A stretch of 64,000 bases of DNA from positions 3,162,001 to 3,226,000 of the forward strand of contig NZ_CP139003.1 of NCBI RefSeq assembly GCF_044597725.1, written 5' to 3'. Below, piece by piece: positions 8,924 to 17,653 of this stretch (position 1 is the first letter of the stretch; the number at the start of each line of letters is the position of its first letter). The position numbers and the translations under genes were made by a program. The notes below the pieces were generated by a model that saw nothing but the letters and a program-made list of their open reading frames with translations, searched no databases and was not told where the DNA came from. Source of the stretch: Bermanella sp044597725 (lineage in GTDB: Bacteria > Pseudomonadota > Gammaproteobacteria > Pseudomonadales > Oceanobacteraceae).

Positions 8924-9397
8924 ATGAGCTTTACCCATTTAAACCAAGACGGTGAAGCCAATATGGTGGACGTCACAGAAAAAGCCGCGACCAAGCGTAT
9001 TGCAACCGCCGAAGCGTATATCAGCATGCAACCTGAAACACTTAGCATGATTGTTGATGGCGAGCATGACAAAGGCGATGTATTTGCCGTTGCACGCATT
9101 GCCGGCATTCAAGCGGCCAAACAAACGGGGCAGCTTATTCCGCTATGTCACCCGCTTATGCTAAGTAAAGTACAGGTGAGCTTTGAGGTACAAGCTGATA
9201 CAAACCGTGTTCGCATCGAAACCCTGTGTAAACTAACAGGTCAAACAGGTGTAGAAATGGAAGCTTTAACCGCTGCATCGGTTGCTGCATTGACCTTGTT
9301 TGATATGTGCAAAGCCGTTGACAAAACCATGGTCATTTCAGGCGTTCGTGTGTTAGAAAAACAAGGTGGAAAATCTGGCCATTTCCAAGCCAGGTAA
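8924..9397 (+). CDS. moaC: Cyclic pyranopterin monophosphate synthase MoaC
   Basis: Converts the MoaA product into cyclic pyranopterin monophosphate. Conserved blocks: MVDVTEKAATKR (residues 14-25), LIPLCHPL, the catalytic-site segment GVEMEALTAASVAALT, and the C-terminal EKQGGKSG. Starting at ATG 8924 gives 157 residues, the family length; the nine extra codons upstream overlap moaB and begin with TTG. It lies in the moa operon. Confidence 0.95.
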   Translation: MSFTHLNQDGEANMVDVTEKAATKRIATAEAYISMQPETLSMIVDGEHDKGDVFAVARIAGIQAAKQTGQLIPLCHPLMLSKVQVSFEVQADTNRVRIETLCKLTGQTGVEMEALTAASVAALTLFDMCKAVDKTMVISGVRVLEKQGGKSGHFQAR

Positions 9398-9410
9398 TAG
9401 CGAGGCGTTT

Positions 9411-9683
9411 ATGATTCAAGTTCTTTTTTTCGCAAAGTTACGCGAACAGCTAGGCACCGAGAAAATACAAATAACCCATGAGCATAATATTGATTTACCA
9501 TGCTCAATGCGAGATATCTTCTCTTTGCTAAAACAAGAGTTTCCACAGCAACAAGATGCCATCAACGATAATTATCTTTTATGCTCGGTCAATCAGGCCA
9601 TGGTCATGAGCGATGGTCTTGACGAAAAAAAAATTGAAGATGGTAGCGAAGTTGCGCTATTCCCTCCGGTTACGGGTGGATAA
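9411..9683 (+). CDS. moaD: Molybdopterin synthase small subunit MoaD
   Basis: Ubiquitin-fold sulfur carrier of molybdopterin synthase, 90 residues, ending in the obligatory Gly-Gly (PPVTGG) that is thiocarboxylated by MoeB. ATG 9411 has GAGGCG just upstream; the open frame extends back into moaC but has no ribosome site there. moaE begins 2 bases after its stop. Confidence 0.95.
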   Translation: MIQVLFFAKLREQLGTEKIQITHEHNIDLPCSMRDIFSLLKQEFPQQQDAINDNYLLCSVNQAMVMSDGLDEKKIEDGSEVALFPPVTGG

Positions 9684-9685
9684 CG

Positions 9686-10150
9686 ATGGATCATATTCAA
9701 GTACAAGAAAACGATTTTGATGTCGCCGAGGAATATCAAGCATTACGTAACGACAACACCTCAGATGGTGCCATCGTATTCTTTACCGGCTTGGTACGCG
9801 ACCTTAACCAAGGTCAAAAAGTAACAGGCTTATTTTTAGAACACTATCCCGCCATGACCAATAAAGTCCTCGCTGACATTGTTGCACAAGCCAAGCAACG
9901 CTGGCCCATTAATCGTGTTAGACTCATTCACCGAGTGGGGCAGCTTAGCCTCAACGAGCAAATTGTTTTTGTTGCTGTATCCAGTGCCCATCGAGAAGCG
10001 GCATTTGATGCATGTCGATTTATTATGGATTTTTTAAAAAACCAAGCACCGTTTTGGAAAAAAGAAACAACCGAGCATGGCAGTACTTGGGTTGAAGCCA
10101 ATAAGAAAGACCAGCTTGCCCTTGAACAATGGTTTAAAGGAAACCCTTAG
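9686..10150 (+). CDS. moaE: Molybdopterin synthase catalytic subunit MoaE
   Basis: Large subunit of molybdopterin synthase, which inserts two sulfurs from MoaD. Family marks: GAIVFFTGLVRD, LFLEHYPAMT, the VGQLSLNEQIVFVAVSSAHR block and the lysine-rich PFWKKETTEHGSTWVE segment with the catalytic lysine. Length 154 is normal. GGTGGA at the moaD end serves as ribosome site. Its stop overlaps the stop of the convergent WYL gene by 3 bases. Confidence 0.95.
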   Translation: MDHIQVQENDFDVAEEYQALRNDNTSDGAIVFFTGLVRDLNQGQKVTGLFLEHYPAMTNKVLADIVAQAKQRWPINRVRLIHRVGQLSLNEQIVFVAVSSAHREAAFDACRFIMDFLKNQAPFWKKETTEHGSTWVEANKKDQLALEQWFKGNP

Positions 10151-10986
10151 TAATCCCGTAAAAGACTCTGACTTTGAGGTGTAAGCGTAATTTGCTGAAT
10201 CTCGGGGTGAGTATGATATTGATCTAACCCTAAACGCCTCATTAAATACATCAACATGGCTTTACGTACCGGAATAACCTTTTTAAACCCTTGAGTGGTT
10301 TTGCTCATATCATAATCAAGAGCAATTAAGGTTTGTTTTACTTCTTCTAAACGAGAATCTGGCTGTATTTCTAAATCGATGAACGTATGCCAGTCTTGAT
10401 CTTCTAGGTCCGAATGATCGGCATCATCTAATAATTCACAAGGACTATCTGAACGAATCCGACTTAATACAAAATCACGGAATGCCATATTGTTTTCGCA
10501 ATATGCTCTCACATGCCAGCGCAAACCATCAAACACCAATTGATGTGGCTGAATAATACGTTGCTTAAAGTTAGGGTTATTAACCGATGCATACTCAATA
10601 GATAAACGTCGGCGCTCTCGGATAGCTTGTAAAATAGGTCGAACAAATACGGGCTCGATACGTCGGCTGGGTAAGGGTAAATCGGAAATCATGGCATGAT
10701 CAGCAATAGTTTGCACATAATCATGCAAGGTACCGTCTGTATGTTGGGCCACCATATCGTCGGTGGCACGATACCCTCCTTGCTGGCCATCATACTGGGT
10801 GTTATTGGGGTAAAGCTCACGGTACTTTTTTATCACAAGATCGGCTAAAGAACGGCTGATCTCAAATTGCTGCTCAATATGCTGGGCCTGAACACAACCC
10901 TCCCAAATGAGCATTAACTCCAAAAAAGCAAAACGTTTATGATCAATTGCACCCTTGTTTTCTTTTTCCGTAAGGTAACCTTGCAT
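10147..10986 (-). CDS. WYL-domain transcriptional regulator
   Basis: 279-residue predicted regulator. The N-terminal ~90 residues look like a winged helix-turn-helix (DHKRFAFLELMLIWEG...), and the middle has a WYL-type SH3-like fold (RRLSIEYASVNNP followed by HQLVFDGLRWHVRAYC and FRDFVLSRI). WYL proteins usually bind nucleic-acid ligands and control DNA-repair or defence genes. It lies 20 bases after rmuC on the same strand, so it is likely co-transcribed with that DNA-maintenance gene. Target and ligand are unknown. Confidence 0.85.
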   Translation of the reverse strand: MQGYLTEKENKGAIDHKRFAFLELMLIWEGCVQAQHIEQQFEISRSLADLVIKKYRELYPNNTQYDGQQGGYRATDDMVAQHTDGTLHDYVQTIADHAMISDLPLPSRRIEPVFVRPILQAIRERRRLSIEYASVNNPNFKQRIIQPHQLVFDGLRWHVRAYCENNMAFRDFVLSRIRSDSPCELLDDADHSDLEDQDWHTFIDLEIQPDSRLEEVKQTLIALDYDMSKTTQGFKKVIPVRKAMLMYLMRRLGLDQYHTHPEIQQITLTPQSQSLLRDY

Positions 10987-11006
10987 ACCCTGTATATCCC
11001 TATTAT

Positions 11007-12536
11007 TTATTCATCGGTAAATTCAAGTTCGGCTGTTTCCATTACGTGTTTAGGTAGTTCTTTTTTAGAACGCACCCCTAAATCTTTAAACTTATGAGCC
11101 TGACTTAACAAGTTACCACGCCCTTCTTTTAACTGATTCCAAGCAGTATCATAGGTCTTTTGAACCGTACCCAGTTGAATACCCACTTTCTCCATGTTTT
11201 CAACAAAACCCACCAGCTTGTCATGTACTTTACTGGCTTGCTCGGCCAATTGCTTGGCATGCTTATTTTGTCTTTCTATCGACCATAAGCTCGATACCGT
11301 ACGTAAACTTGCAAGTAAGGTTGTGGGTGTTACCACGACAATGCGTTTTTCAAACGCATCATTAAATAATGCGTCGTCATGCTGAAACGCCACCATAAAA
11401 GCAGGCTCTATCGGCATAAACATAAAAACAAAGTCGGGGCTATTGATACCCTGAAGCTTGTCGTAGGCTTTATCGGCTAATTGCTTAATGTGATTTTTTA
11501 CAGCTTGAACATGGGCTTTTAAATAGCCTTGTTTTTCACTGTCGGTTTCGGCATTGACATAATCGGTATACGCATTTAATGATACTTTGGCATCGACCAC
11601 TATGTGTTTATCTTCGGGTAAATTAATAATCACATCGGGCCGATAGCGATCACCCTCATCACTAATACTCTTTTCTCGAACGTACTCTTCTCCAGCACGA
11701 AGGCCAGACTTCTCAAGTACGGTTTCTAATACGAGTTCACCCCAGTTACCTTGGGTTTTCTTTTCACCTTTAAGTGCACGGGTAAGTGCAGATGCTTCTT
11801 CTGTAATTTGCTTGTTCAGTTTATGTAGCTCGCCAATTTGTGCTTTTAACGAAGCTCGGTCTTTACTCTCTGCCACATAGACGTCATCGACTTTCTTTCG
11901 TAACCCTTCTAGTTGGTCTTTAAATGGGTTTAGCAAGCTAGATAAACCTTCTTTACTGGTTTGATTAAACTGTTTGTATTTTTCATCGAAAATCTTATTC
12001 GATAAATTTTCAAATTCTTGGCTAAGCTGCTGTTTATTTTTCTCTAATAACTCTAGCTTTTCTTGCAAGCTTTCTTGCTCTTTTTCTCGCTCTACTTGCT
12101 CTTGCTTTAAGTCGGTTTTGAGCTGGCCAAGCTCATGATTTAACTGCTCGATTTTCTGTTCTTTCTCAATAAGTTTTTGTGCATCTTTTTCCGACTGACT
12201 AATCACCGCTTGGTTATGCTTAATTTCACCTTGGGCTTGAGAGAGCTGCTGACTGGTTTGCAATAACTCCCGATTTAAGCGATTAGCTTCTTGCTCATAT
12301 TTTTGTAACTGGCTTTCTTTGTTGTTTATTTCAGCTTGCTGCAATTGTAGTTGAGTGTCCGCTTCATATTTTGCATGCTGGGCCGCACTCAATTCGCTCT
12401 GCAAATTGAGGTTAACGTCTTTAAGCTCCTTAATTTGCTGGCGCGACTGACGCTGTACTACATAAAAGGCACTGGCCAGTACCGAACTCACCACACTCAC
12501 CGCCGATAGGGCCCAAACAAGATCTAGGGTAAACAT
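11007..12536 (-). CDS. rmuC: DNA recombination protein RmuC
   Basis: RmuC limits recombination at inverted repeats. The protein has an N-terminal membrane helix (residues ~3-24), a long Glu/Gln-rich coiled coil (~30-175), then the nuclease-like RmuC domain with TQGNWGELVLETVLEKSGLR split over residues ~255-275 and RPDVIINLP/HIVVDAKVSL. I start at 12536, where GAGG sits 6 bases upstream, rather than ten codons earlier. 509 residues is in the family range. Confidence 0.93.
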   Translation of the reverse strand: MFTLDLVWALSAVSVVSSVLASAFYVVQRQSRQQIKELKDVNLNLQSELSAAQHAKYEADTQLQLQQAEINNKESQLQKYEQEANRLNRELLQTSQQLSQAQGEIKHNQAVISQSEKDAQKLIEKEQKIEQLNHELGQLKTDLKQEQVEREKEQESLQEKLELLEKNKQQLSQEFENLSNKIFDEKYKQFNQTSKEGLSSLLNPFKDQLEGLRKKVDDVYVAESKDRASLKAQIGELHKLNKQITEEASALTRALKGEKKTQGNWGELVLETVLEKSGLRAGEEYVREKSISDEGDRYRPDVIINLPEDKHIVVDAKVSLNAYTDYVNAETDSEKQGYLKAHVQAVKNHIKQLADKAYDKLQGINSPDFVFMFMPIEPAFMVAFQHDDALFNDAFEKRIVVVTPTTLLASLRTVSSLWSIERQNKHAKQLAEQASKVHDKLVGFVENMEKVGIQLGTVQKTYDTAWNQLKEGRGNLLSQAHKFKDLGVRSKKELPKHVMETAELEFTDE

Positions 12537-12612
12537 AAACAACCTCAAATACGCACAACAAAACAAAGTCTAAGCTTACCCGCTTTAGCCGGAAAAATCA
12601 TGGTAATCTGGC

Positions 12613-13809
12613 TTAACTGGCTGGCTCCAACTGTAATTTCCAAAGCCTGCTTTTGGCATCATCGCTCACTAAAATATGTCCTTCTGGGGTTTCCACAAAA
12701 TCCACAGGACGCCCCAATTTATCGCCCGACGAGGTCAAGAAATCCGCCAGTACCTCATGTTTTTGCATATTGTTTTGCTCATCAAACCAATAGGCACTTA
12801 CTCGGTAACCTACTGGGGATGAACGATTCCAACTACCATGCTCGGCAACCAACAGGGCACCCTGTAAGCGTGGGTGCGACCCTCGATAGAAATGAATGCC
12901 TAACGGTGCACTATGTGCCTGAATTTCCACCACAGGATCAACAAACTGCGTATTCTTAGGCTTAAACTTAGCAATATCGGATTGCGGCTCAAATGTGCCG
13001 CCTTTATTTGGGTTACCGTGTATAAATGGATAACCATAGTGGCGCGGCAATTCAGCTTGATCATCAATACGGTTGATCTCACACGGTGGCATATCATCGC
13101 CCATCATGTCGCGGCCATTATCGCTAAACCACAATTCCCCAGATATAGGGTGAAAATCCATACCCACACTGTTGCGAACGCCAGTGGCAAGAAAATCGTA
13201 GGACAAGTCACCTTGGTTAAGCTTGGCCACATCCACGCGTAAAACCGTACCATAGGGTTGCTCACCCGACTCGGGATACACTAGGCAAATATTGCATGGT
13301 GCCCCCACAGGTACAATCAGACTTTTTTCATCCGGGCTTAAAGTAATGGCCTTCCAACCATGATGCTGAGCCGTGGGTAACGCGTCTATCAATATCTCAA
13401 AATTCAGTTGTGGTGCTTGCTCAACCGCACTATCAAGGGCCTTAGCAGCCCCCACTACTTTATAAATTCGATTAACCGCAGCCACAAACAAATTGCCTTG
13501 ACTGTCCAGCGCTACGCCAGATGGCATATTCAGTCCAGACGCTAACTCCCATACTCGACCGTTGGGGCTAACACCATGGACTTTACCAAGTTTTCGACTG
13601 CCCACAAAAATGCTGCCATTCGGGGTAAGCGCCATTTGCCTAGCATTTGGCACAGTGGCAAACTGAGATAAGGTTATACCCTCTGCTACCTTAATACGCT
13701 CATCAACGCTGGCGCTAGCCGCCGCATTCAGCATAAACGCAGAAGCCAAACTAACAGCCGTAGTAAAAACCTTGGCCCATATTAACTTATGTACTTTAAT
13801 TGGAGTCAT
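12613..13809 (-). CDS. Secreted PQQ-dependent sugar (sorbosone-type) dehydrogenase-like protein
   Basis: 398 residues with a Sec signal (hydrophobic stretch and ASASVDER cleavage region near residue 32). The rest is a six-bladed beta-propeller of the glucose/sorbosone dehydrogenase family: GVRNSVGMDFHP, ELWFSDNGRDMMGDD with the Cys-containing PPCEINRI, and LVAEHGSWNR. Such proteins oxidise sugars or related aldoses in the periplasm with PQQ. No PQQ synthesis genes are in the window, and the substrate cannot be read from sequence. It stands alone, divergent from the next gene. Confidence 0.82.
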   Translation of the reverse strand: MTPIKVHKLIWAKVFTTAVSLASAFMLNAAASASVDERIKVAEGITLSQFATVPNARQMALTPNGSIFVGSRKLGKVHGVSPNGRVWELASGLNMPSGVALDSQGNLFVAAVNRIYKVVGAAKALDSAVEQAPQLNFEILIDALPTAQHHGWKAITLSPDEKSLIVPVGAPCNICLVYPESGEQPYGTVLRVDVAKLNQGDLSYDFLATGVRNSVGMDFHPISGELWFSDNGRDMMGDDMPPCEINRIDDQAELPRHYGYPFIHGNPNKGGTFEPQSDIAKFKPKNTQFVDPVVEIQAHSAPLGIHFYRGSHPRLQGALLVAEHGSWNRSSPVGYRVSAYWFDEQNNMQKHEVLADFLTSSGDKLGRPVDFVETPEGHILVSDDAKSRLWKLQLEPAS

Positions 13810-13901
13810 TGAGAGTCATCCTCTTAGTCAATACCTGCGTAACATCACATTAGCGAATCAATAAAGACTAGAGTAAACCAACTCAAGCACCGAGGATATA
13901 G

Positions 13902-14525
13902 ATGCCGCAATCTCACAACCCTAACCCACAAGGAAAAGGCGTCGTCAGTGTTCTAGCTCACATAAACGACATGCAGCCAAGCCACATTAAGGCAAAGTCT
14001 CCCATCGCTTGGTGGGCCGATTATTTCACCTCTGTGCTTATATTAAATGCCACGTTTTCATTTCAACCCAAACAGAATGTGGATTACTACCTATACCTGA
14101 AACACGATGAATGGATTCTTAGCTTAATAGAACCCAAAAGCTGGACTGTTTCCAGAGGCTGGGTCTATTTTGCCGTATGTCAGCTCAATACCGATATGAC
14201 ATGGACGCTCACCCCCAAAACAGACGCTTTGCAACAACCAGCCATATTAAAAGCACTAAAAACATTTCAACTGCAATTTGGTAGCAGTATTGATGAAACC
14301 GCAAGTATCGAATCACAGCTACCCTTTTTTATTGAGAGCTTGCCGTTTTACCGCAAGTTAAGCGCGACGGCGTTAGCCAAGTCACTACAATCATCTTACC
14401 AGCAAACACAAACCCAGCAGCCGGTAAAAGATTGGTACTTACCCATGAACAAAGGTATATTTTTATTACAATCTTCAGCCCATTCACAAGCTGTCGACAC
14501 AACAAAGAAATACGCAAATGAATAG
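13902..14525 (+). CDS. Uncharacterised protein beginning with an NPNPQGKG motif
   Basis: 207 residues, no signal peptide or membrane segment. I do not recognise it with certainty. The N-terminal SHNPNPQGKGVVSVLAHI looks like a conserved family signature I have seen in other gammaproteobacterial hypothetical proteins. The middle is Trp- and aromatic-rich (AWWADYF, DYYLYL, WVYFAV). Its last 8 bases overlap the MOSC gene, implying coupled translation. Function unknown. Confidence 0.72.
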   Translation: MPQSHNPNPQGKGVVSVLAHINDMQPSHIKAKSPIAWWADYFTSVLILNATFSFQPKQNVDYYLYLKHDEWILSLIEPKSWTVSRGWVYFAVCQLNTDMTWTLTPKTDALQQPAILKALKTFQLQFGSSIDETASIESQLPFFIESLPFYRKLSATALAKSLQSSYQQTQTQQPVKDWYLPMNKGIFLLQSSAHSQAVDTTKKYANE

Positions 14526-15030
14526 CCAAAAAGCCTTGTTTAGCCGTTATATAAAATCTCTACCACCGGGTGAACTTACCTGGATTGGTGTACGACCTGG
14601 GCGACGTATGGCCATGCACGTGCTAAACAGCACAGATGCAGTAAAAGACTTAGGCTTAGAAGGCGACCATCGCATGGACAAAACACCCGGCTCGGGCCGA
14701 CAAGTCACATTAATAAGTGAAGAATTCATCCAACAGATTGGTCACTTCCTTGGAGATAAAACCGTTTATCCAGAGCAGCTAAGACGCAACCTTGTGATTA
14801 AAGGCGTCAACCTGAACGCCCTACGTTATCAGCAATTTAAAATAGGCAATGCAATATTTGAAGCAGGCGCACTTTGCCACCCGTGCAGTCGCATGGAACA
14901 AGCGCTGGGTAAAGGGGCCATTGCCGCTATGATGGGCCATGGTGGACTATGCTTGAAAGTCATCGAAAGCGGGACCATCACTGTAGGCGATACGGTTGAA
15001 CTACTATCACCACAAGACTCGCTATTTTAA
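14518..15030 (+). CDS. MOSC-domain protein
   Basis: 170-residue stand-alone MOSC domain, the sulfur-carrier C-terminal domain of molybdenum-cofactor sulfurases. Expected features are GLEGDHRMDK, GRQVTLIS, LRRNLVIKGVNLN and the conserved cysteine in LCHPCSRME. Single-domain MOSC proteins (YiiM/YuaD type) take part in metal-sulfur or N-hydroxylated compound reduction. It could be linked functionally to the molybdopterin genes 5 kb upstream, but this is inference only. Confidence 0.88.
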   Translation: MNSQKALFSRYIKSLPPGELTWIGVRPGRRMAMHVLNSTDAVKDLGLEGDHRMDKTPGSGRQVTLISEEFIQQIGHFLGDKTVYPEQLRRNLVIKGVNLNALRYQQFKIGNAIFEAGALCHPCSRMEQALGKGAIAAMMGHGGLCLKVIESGTITVGDTVELLSPQDSLF

Positions 15031-15068
15031 AACGTATAACAGCCAAGCAATGCAACAGGAGCCGAAGC

Positions 15069-15263
15069 ATGGATTTACTCGACGAGCAAAACATTCATTG
15101 CCCCTATTGCGGGGAAATTATCGAGATACTTTTAGACCCCAGTGAAGGCGACCAACACTATATAGAAGACTGCCAAGTATGTTGTCGACCGATTGAAGTT
15201 TTTACCCATGTGGATGAAAGTGGGCACGCCACGGCCGAAGTACGCTCAGAAAATGATGCTTAA
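15069..15263 (+). CDS. CPXCG-motif cysteine-rich small protein
   Basis: 64-residue zinc-ribbon-like protein with CPYCG at residues 11-15 and a second pair CQVC at 35-38, the layout of the Cys_rich_CPXCG family common in gammaproteobacteria. AGGAG precedes the start. No function is established for the family. It ends exactly where the convergent histone-deacetylase-like gene ends. Confidence 0.88.
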   Translation: MDLLDEQNIHCPYCGEIIEILLDPSEGDQHYIEDCQVCCRPIEVFTHVDESGHATAEVRSENDA

Positions 15264-16181
15264 TTACAAAAACCGCCCTGCTAATTGATGGGCTACATCC
15301 AGCACTATACTATGGCGCTCGACCAAGCGCTGATGGTCTTTATCATAACCACCACCAATTACGGTCATAATAGGAATATGTTTGAGTAAACAGGTTTTTA
15401 TTACTTGTTCATCCCTATCATGAATGCCCTGCCAGGTAATATCCAACTTGCCTAAATCATCATGCTCCCATACATCCACACCGGCATCGTACATGACTAA
15501 GTCGGGTTTTAGTTTTTCAATCAAATCCTCAAGGGTTTGCATAACAATACCAATATAGTCACAGTCCTGTAGATGCAAATCTAACCCAATATCTAAATCG
15601 CTTTTGCACTTTCTAAACGGAAAGTTTTTCTCACAATGAATGGAACAGGTAAATACCTCAGATTCATTTTCTAAGATCGCCGCTGTTCCATCACCTTGAT
15701 GCACATCACAATCGAAAATTAAAATACGCTTGGCTTCATTATTTTTTATAAGCGTTTTTGCAGCGTAAGCTAAATCGTTAATCATGCAAAAACCAGAACC
15801 AAAATCATAGTGGGCATGGTGAGTACCACCCGCTAAGTGACAGGCTAAACCCTCTTGTAACGCAGTACGCGCCGCCAATAAAGTGCCATTAGGTGCGGTT
15901 AACGTCCTATCCACCAAGCCTTGGCTCCAAGGTAAACCAATACGACGCCACGCTTTCGGATTAATCTCATTGCCGACTAAACCATTTAAATAACCAATAT
16001 CATGAACAATACTTAAATCCTTCACACTGGCCGCTTGTGGCTGTAAAACATTACTGCCATCGGCCAACACCCACTTCTCTCGCTTGGCGATTTCATATAA
16101 ACGCACAAATTTGCTCATGACAAAGCGATGATTCTCAGGAAACTCGCAGGAGTAATTGGGGTGATAAATGAGTTTAAGCAT
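15264..16181 (-). CDS. Histone-deacetylase-family hydrolase
   Basis: About 305 residues with the arginase/deacetylase fold: GGTHHAHYDFGSGFCMIND (active-site His pair), IFDCDVHQGDGTA (zinc-binding Asp and His) and YDAGVDVWEHDDLG (second zinc Asp). Bacterial members remove acetyl groups from small amines or proteins. I start at MLKLIYHPNY; the alternative TTG five codons upstream is not better supported, and neither has a strong ribosome site. It is followed upstream by a LysR gene on the same strand. Confidence 0.88.
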   Translation of the reverse strand: MLKLIYHPNYSCEFPENHRFVMSKFVRLYEIAKREKWVLADGSNVLQPQAASVKDLSIVHDIGYLNGLVGNEINPKAWRRIGLPWSQGLVDRTLTAPNGTLLAARTALQEGLACHLAGGTHHAHYDFGSGFCMINDLAYAAKTLIKNNEAKRILIFDCDVHQGDGTAAILENESEVFTCSIHCEKNFPFRKCKSDLDIGLDLHLQDCDYIGIVMQTLEDLIEKLKPDLVMYDAGVDVWEHDDLGKLDITWQGIHDRDEQVIKTCLLKHIPIMTVIGGGYDKDHQRLVERHSIVLDVAHQLAGRFL

Positions 16182-16199
16182 AGATGTCGATAGCAACCA

Positions 16200-17123
16200 T
16201 CATAACGCAAGCCCTGCAAGACGAGGCGACTGTGCCCTAACCGCTTCCGTTAAAAAATCCATCAATGTATGAATTCTTACCACACCACGTAGGTCCGGAT
16301 GCATCAGAAACCACAAACCGTATTCTAGCTCGGGAATAGGATCGCTAAGCTGAACAATATCGGGGTCTTGATCGGCCAAATAGCAAGGCAACACGGCAAG
16401 CCCCATACCCGAACGAACAGCACTAAGAATACCAACGAGGGTATCGACGCGATAGATACATGCAGAAGTTAGTTCATTGCTGTCCATCCACTGGCCCAGT
16501 TTTGAATCCTGCAAACGCGGCCCTGCTCCAATCCATGGTTGGCTCAAAAGGGTCTTAATATCACATCCTGGAGCCAGACCAAAACTACGGTGCCCATATA
16601 CCGCCTGACCAATAGCGGTTAGCTTTCTGCCGATAAGATTTTCAGGTGGATTATTAGAAGGGCGAATAGCCACATCCGCTTCCCGTCGCGTTAAATTGAA
16701 TAACTGATTTGAGATAGCCACATCCAGCACAATACTGGGATAGGCATGCTGAAATTCTGTAAACAGGGGTGCAAGCAGGCCCATTAGCAATGAGTCTGTG
16801 GTAGTGGCCCAAACCTCCCCGCTGGGCTCAAGATCGCGACCCGCCACTTTCCGTTCCGCCGTTAAAGCCGCCTGATCCATAACCTTGGCTGTTTCTGCAA
16901 GCTCCTCCCCTGCTGCAGTGGGCCGATATCCAGTACGACTCCTTTCAAAAAGCGTCACCCCCAAACGTCTCTCAATATTCCCTAGTCGCCGAAATATCGT
17001 AGCGTGACTAACGTCCAGTGCCCGAGAAGCGCCCGATAACGAGCCCTCTGTCGCTATGGCAAGCACCACTTCAAAGTCACCCCAATCCAGATAACTTCGC
17101 GTTTTGGACGAATCCATAGCCAT
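16200..17123 (-). CDS. LysR-family transcriptional regulator
   Basis: 307 residues with an N-terminal winged helix (FEVVLAIATEGSLSGASRALDVSHATIFRRLGNIE in pieces, then LGVTLFERS) and a C-terminal periplasmic-binding-like sensor domain. AAGGAA precedes the chosen start. The variant with HATIFRR in the recognition helix is typical of the subgroup containing regulators such as those of GstR/short-sensor type, but I cannot name the target. It sits upstream of the deacetylase-like gene on the same strand with an 18-base gap, so it may control or share its transcript. Confidence 0.9.
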   Translation of the reverse strand: MAMDSSKTRSYLDWGDFEVVLAIATEGSLSGASRALDVSHATIFRRLGNIERRLGVTLFERSRTGYRPTAAGEELAETAKVMDQAALTAERKVAGRDLEPSGEVWATTTDSLLMGLLAPLFTEFQHAYPSIVLDVAISNQLFNLTRREADVAIRPSNNPPENLIGRKLTAIGQAVYGHRSFGLAPGCDIKTLLSQPWIGAGPRLQDSKLGQWMDSNELTSACIYRVDTLVGILSAVRSGMGLAVLPCYLADQDPDIVQLSDPIPELEYGLWFLMHPDLRGVVRIHTLMDFLTEAVRAQSPRLAGLAL

Positions 17124-17265
17124 TTGTTCCTTGCATGTACGTTTTTGCAAAGTTAATACTCATTTTTTGGGAATAGCTTGCAGTATAGAACACTACTACC
17201 CTGTATTTAAACCCACTCGCTAGTCATTGCCTTAAAACCTAATGCAATACAATGGAGAGAAAAGC

Positions 17266-17499
17266 ATGTTTGCTACAAAAAAAATACAATATTTTCACCA
17301 CGGTGAAAGGTCATTTCGTTGCAATAACAATGATGCTACAGAAGACAATCTCAATCAGTCTGTAGAGCAATCAATTCCACCTAGATACCGTAGCGGGCAA
17401 GGAGGCGTCAATACTGACCAGGTGAGAAAAGATCGCGATCTAGCTCGCCAAAAAGTGATTCGTGCATGGTTACGATACATAAAAGTATTATTTTTATAA
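17266..17499 (+). CDS. Small hypothetical protein (doubtful)
   Basis: 77-residue frame with GGAGAG 8 bases before the ATG. Composition is polar and charged, ending in a basic helix-like segment (RKDRDLARQKVIRAWLRYIK). I recognise no family, signal or motif. It lies in a region that also contains a decayed gene on the other strand, so it may not be real. Confidence 0.35.
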   Translation: MFATKKIQYFHHGERSFRCNNNDATEDNLNQSVEQSIPPRYRSGQGGVNTDQVRKDRDLARQKVIRAWLRYIKVLFL

Positions 17500-17577
17500 T
17501 AAATTAGGCTATTTGGAATCGTTTCTTTGATATCGAGCGAATTATGAGATTTTGGGGAAGGAACCCAAGGCCGGTAA

Positions 17578-17648
17578 CTGATGAGGTATATCGCCCAACC
17601 AATCAGTACTAGTAGAAACCCTAAGTACATAGGGTTTCTACCCAAACG
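17578..17648 (-). pseudogene. Remnant of an isoprenylcysteine carboxyl methyltransferase-family gene
   Basis: A minus-strand stretch reads GRNPMYLGFLLVLIGWAIYL, which is the highly conserved central motif of the ICMT/phospholipid-methyltransferase (NnrU-like) membrane family. Nothing before it resembles the N-terminal membrane helices: the preceding codons fall in another frame of the VOC gene end. Nothing after it resembles the family C-terminal part. Only about 25 codons survive, so this is a relic left between the VOC gene and the LysR region. Confidence 0.6.
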
Positions 17649-17653
17649 ATTAA

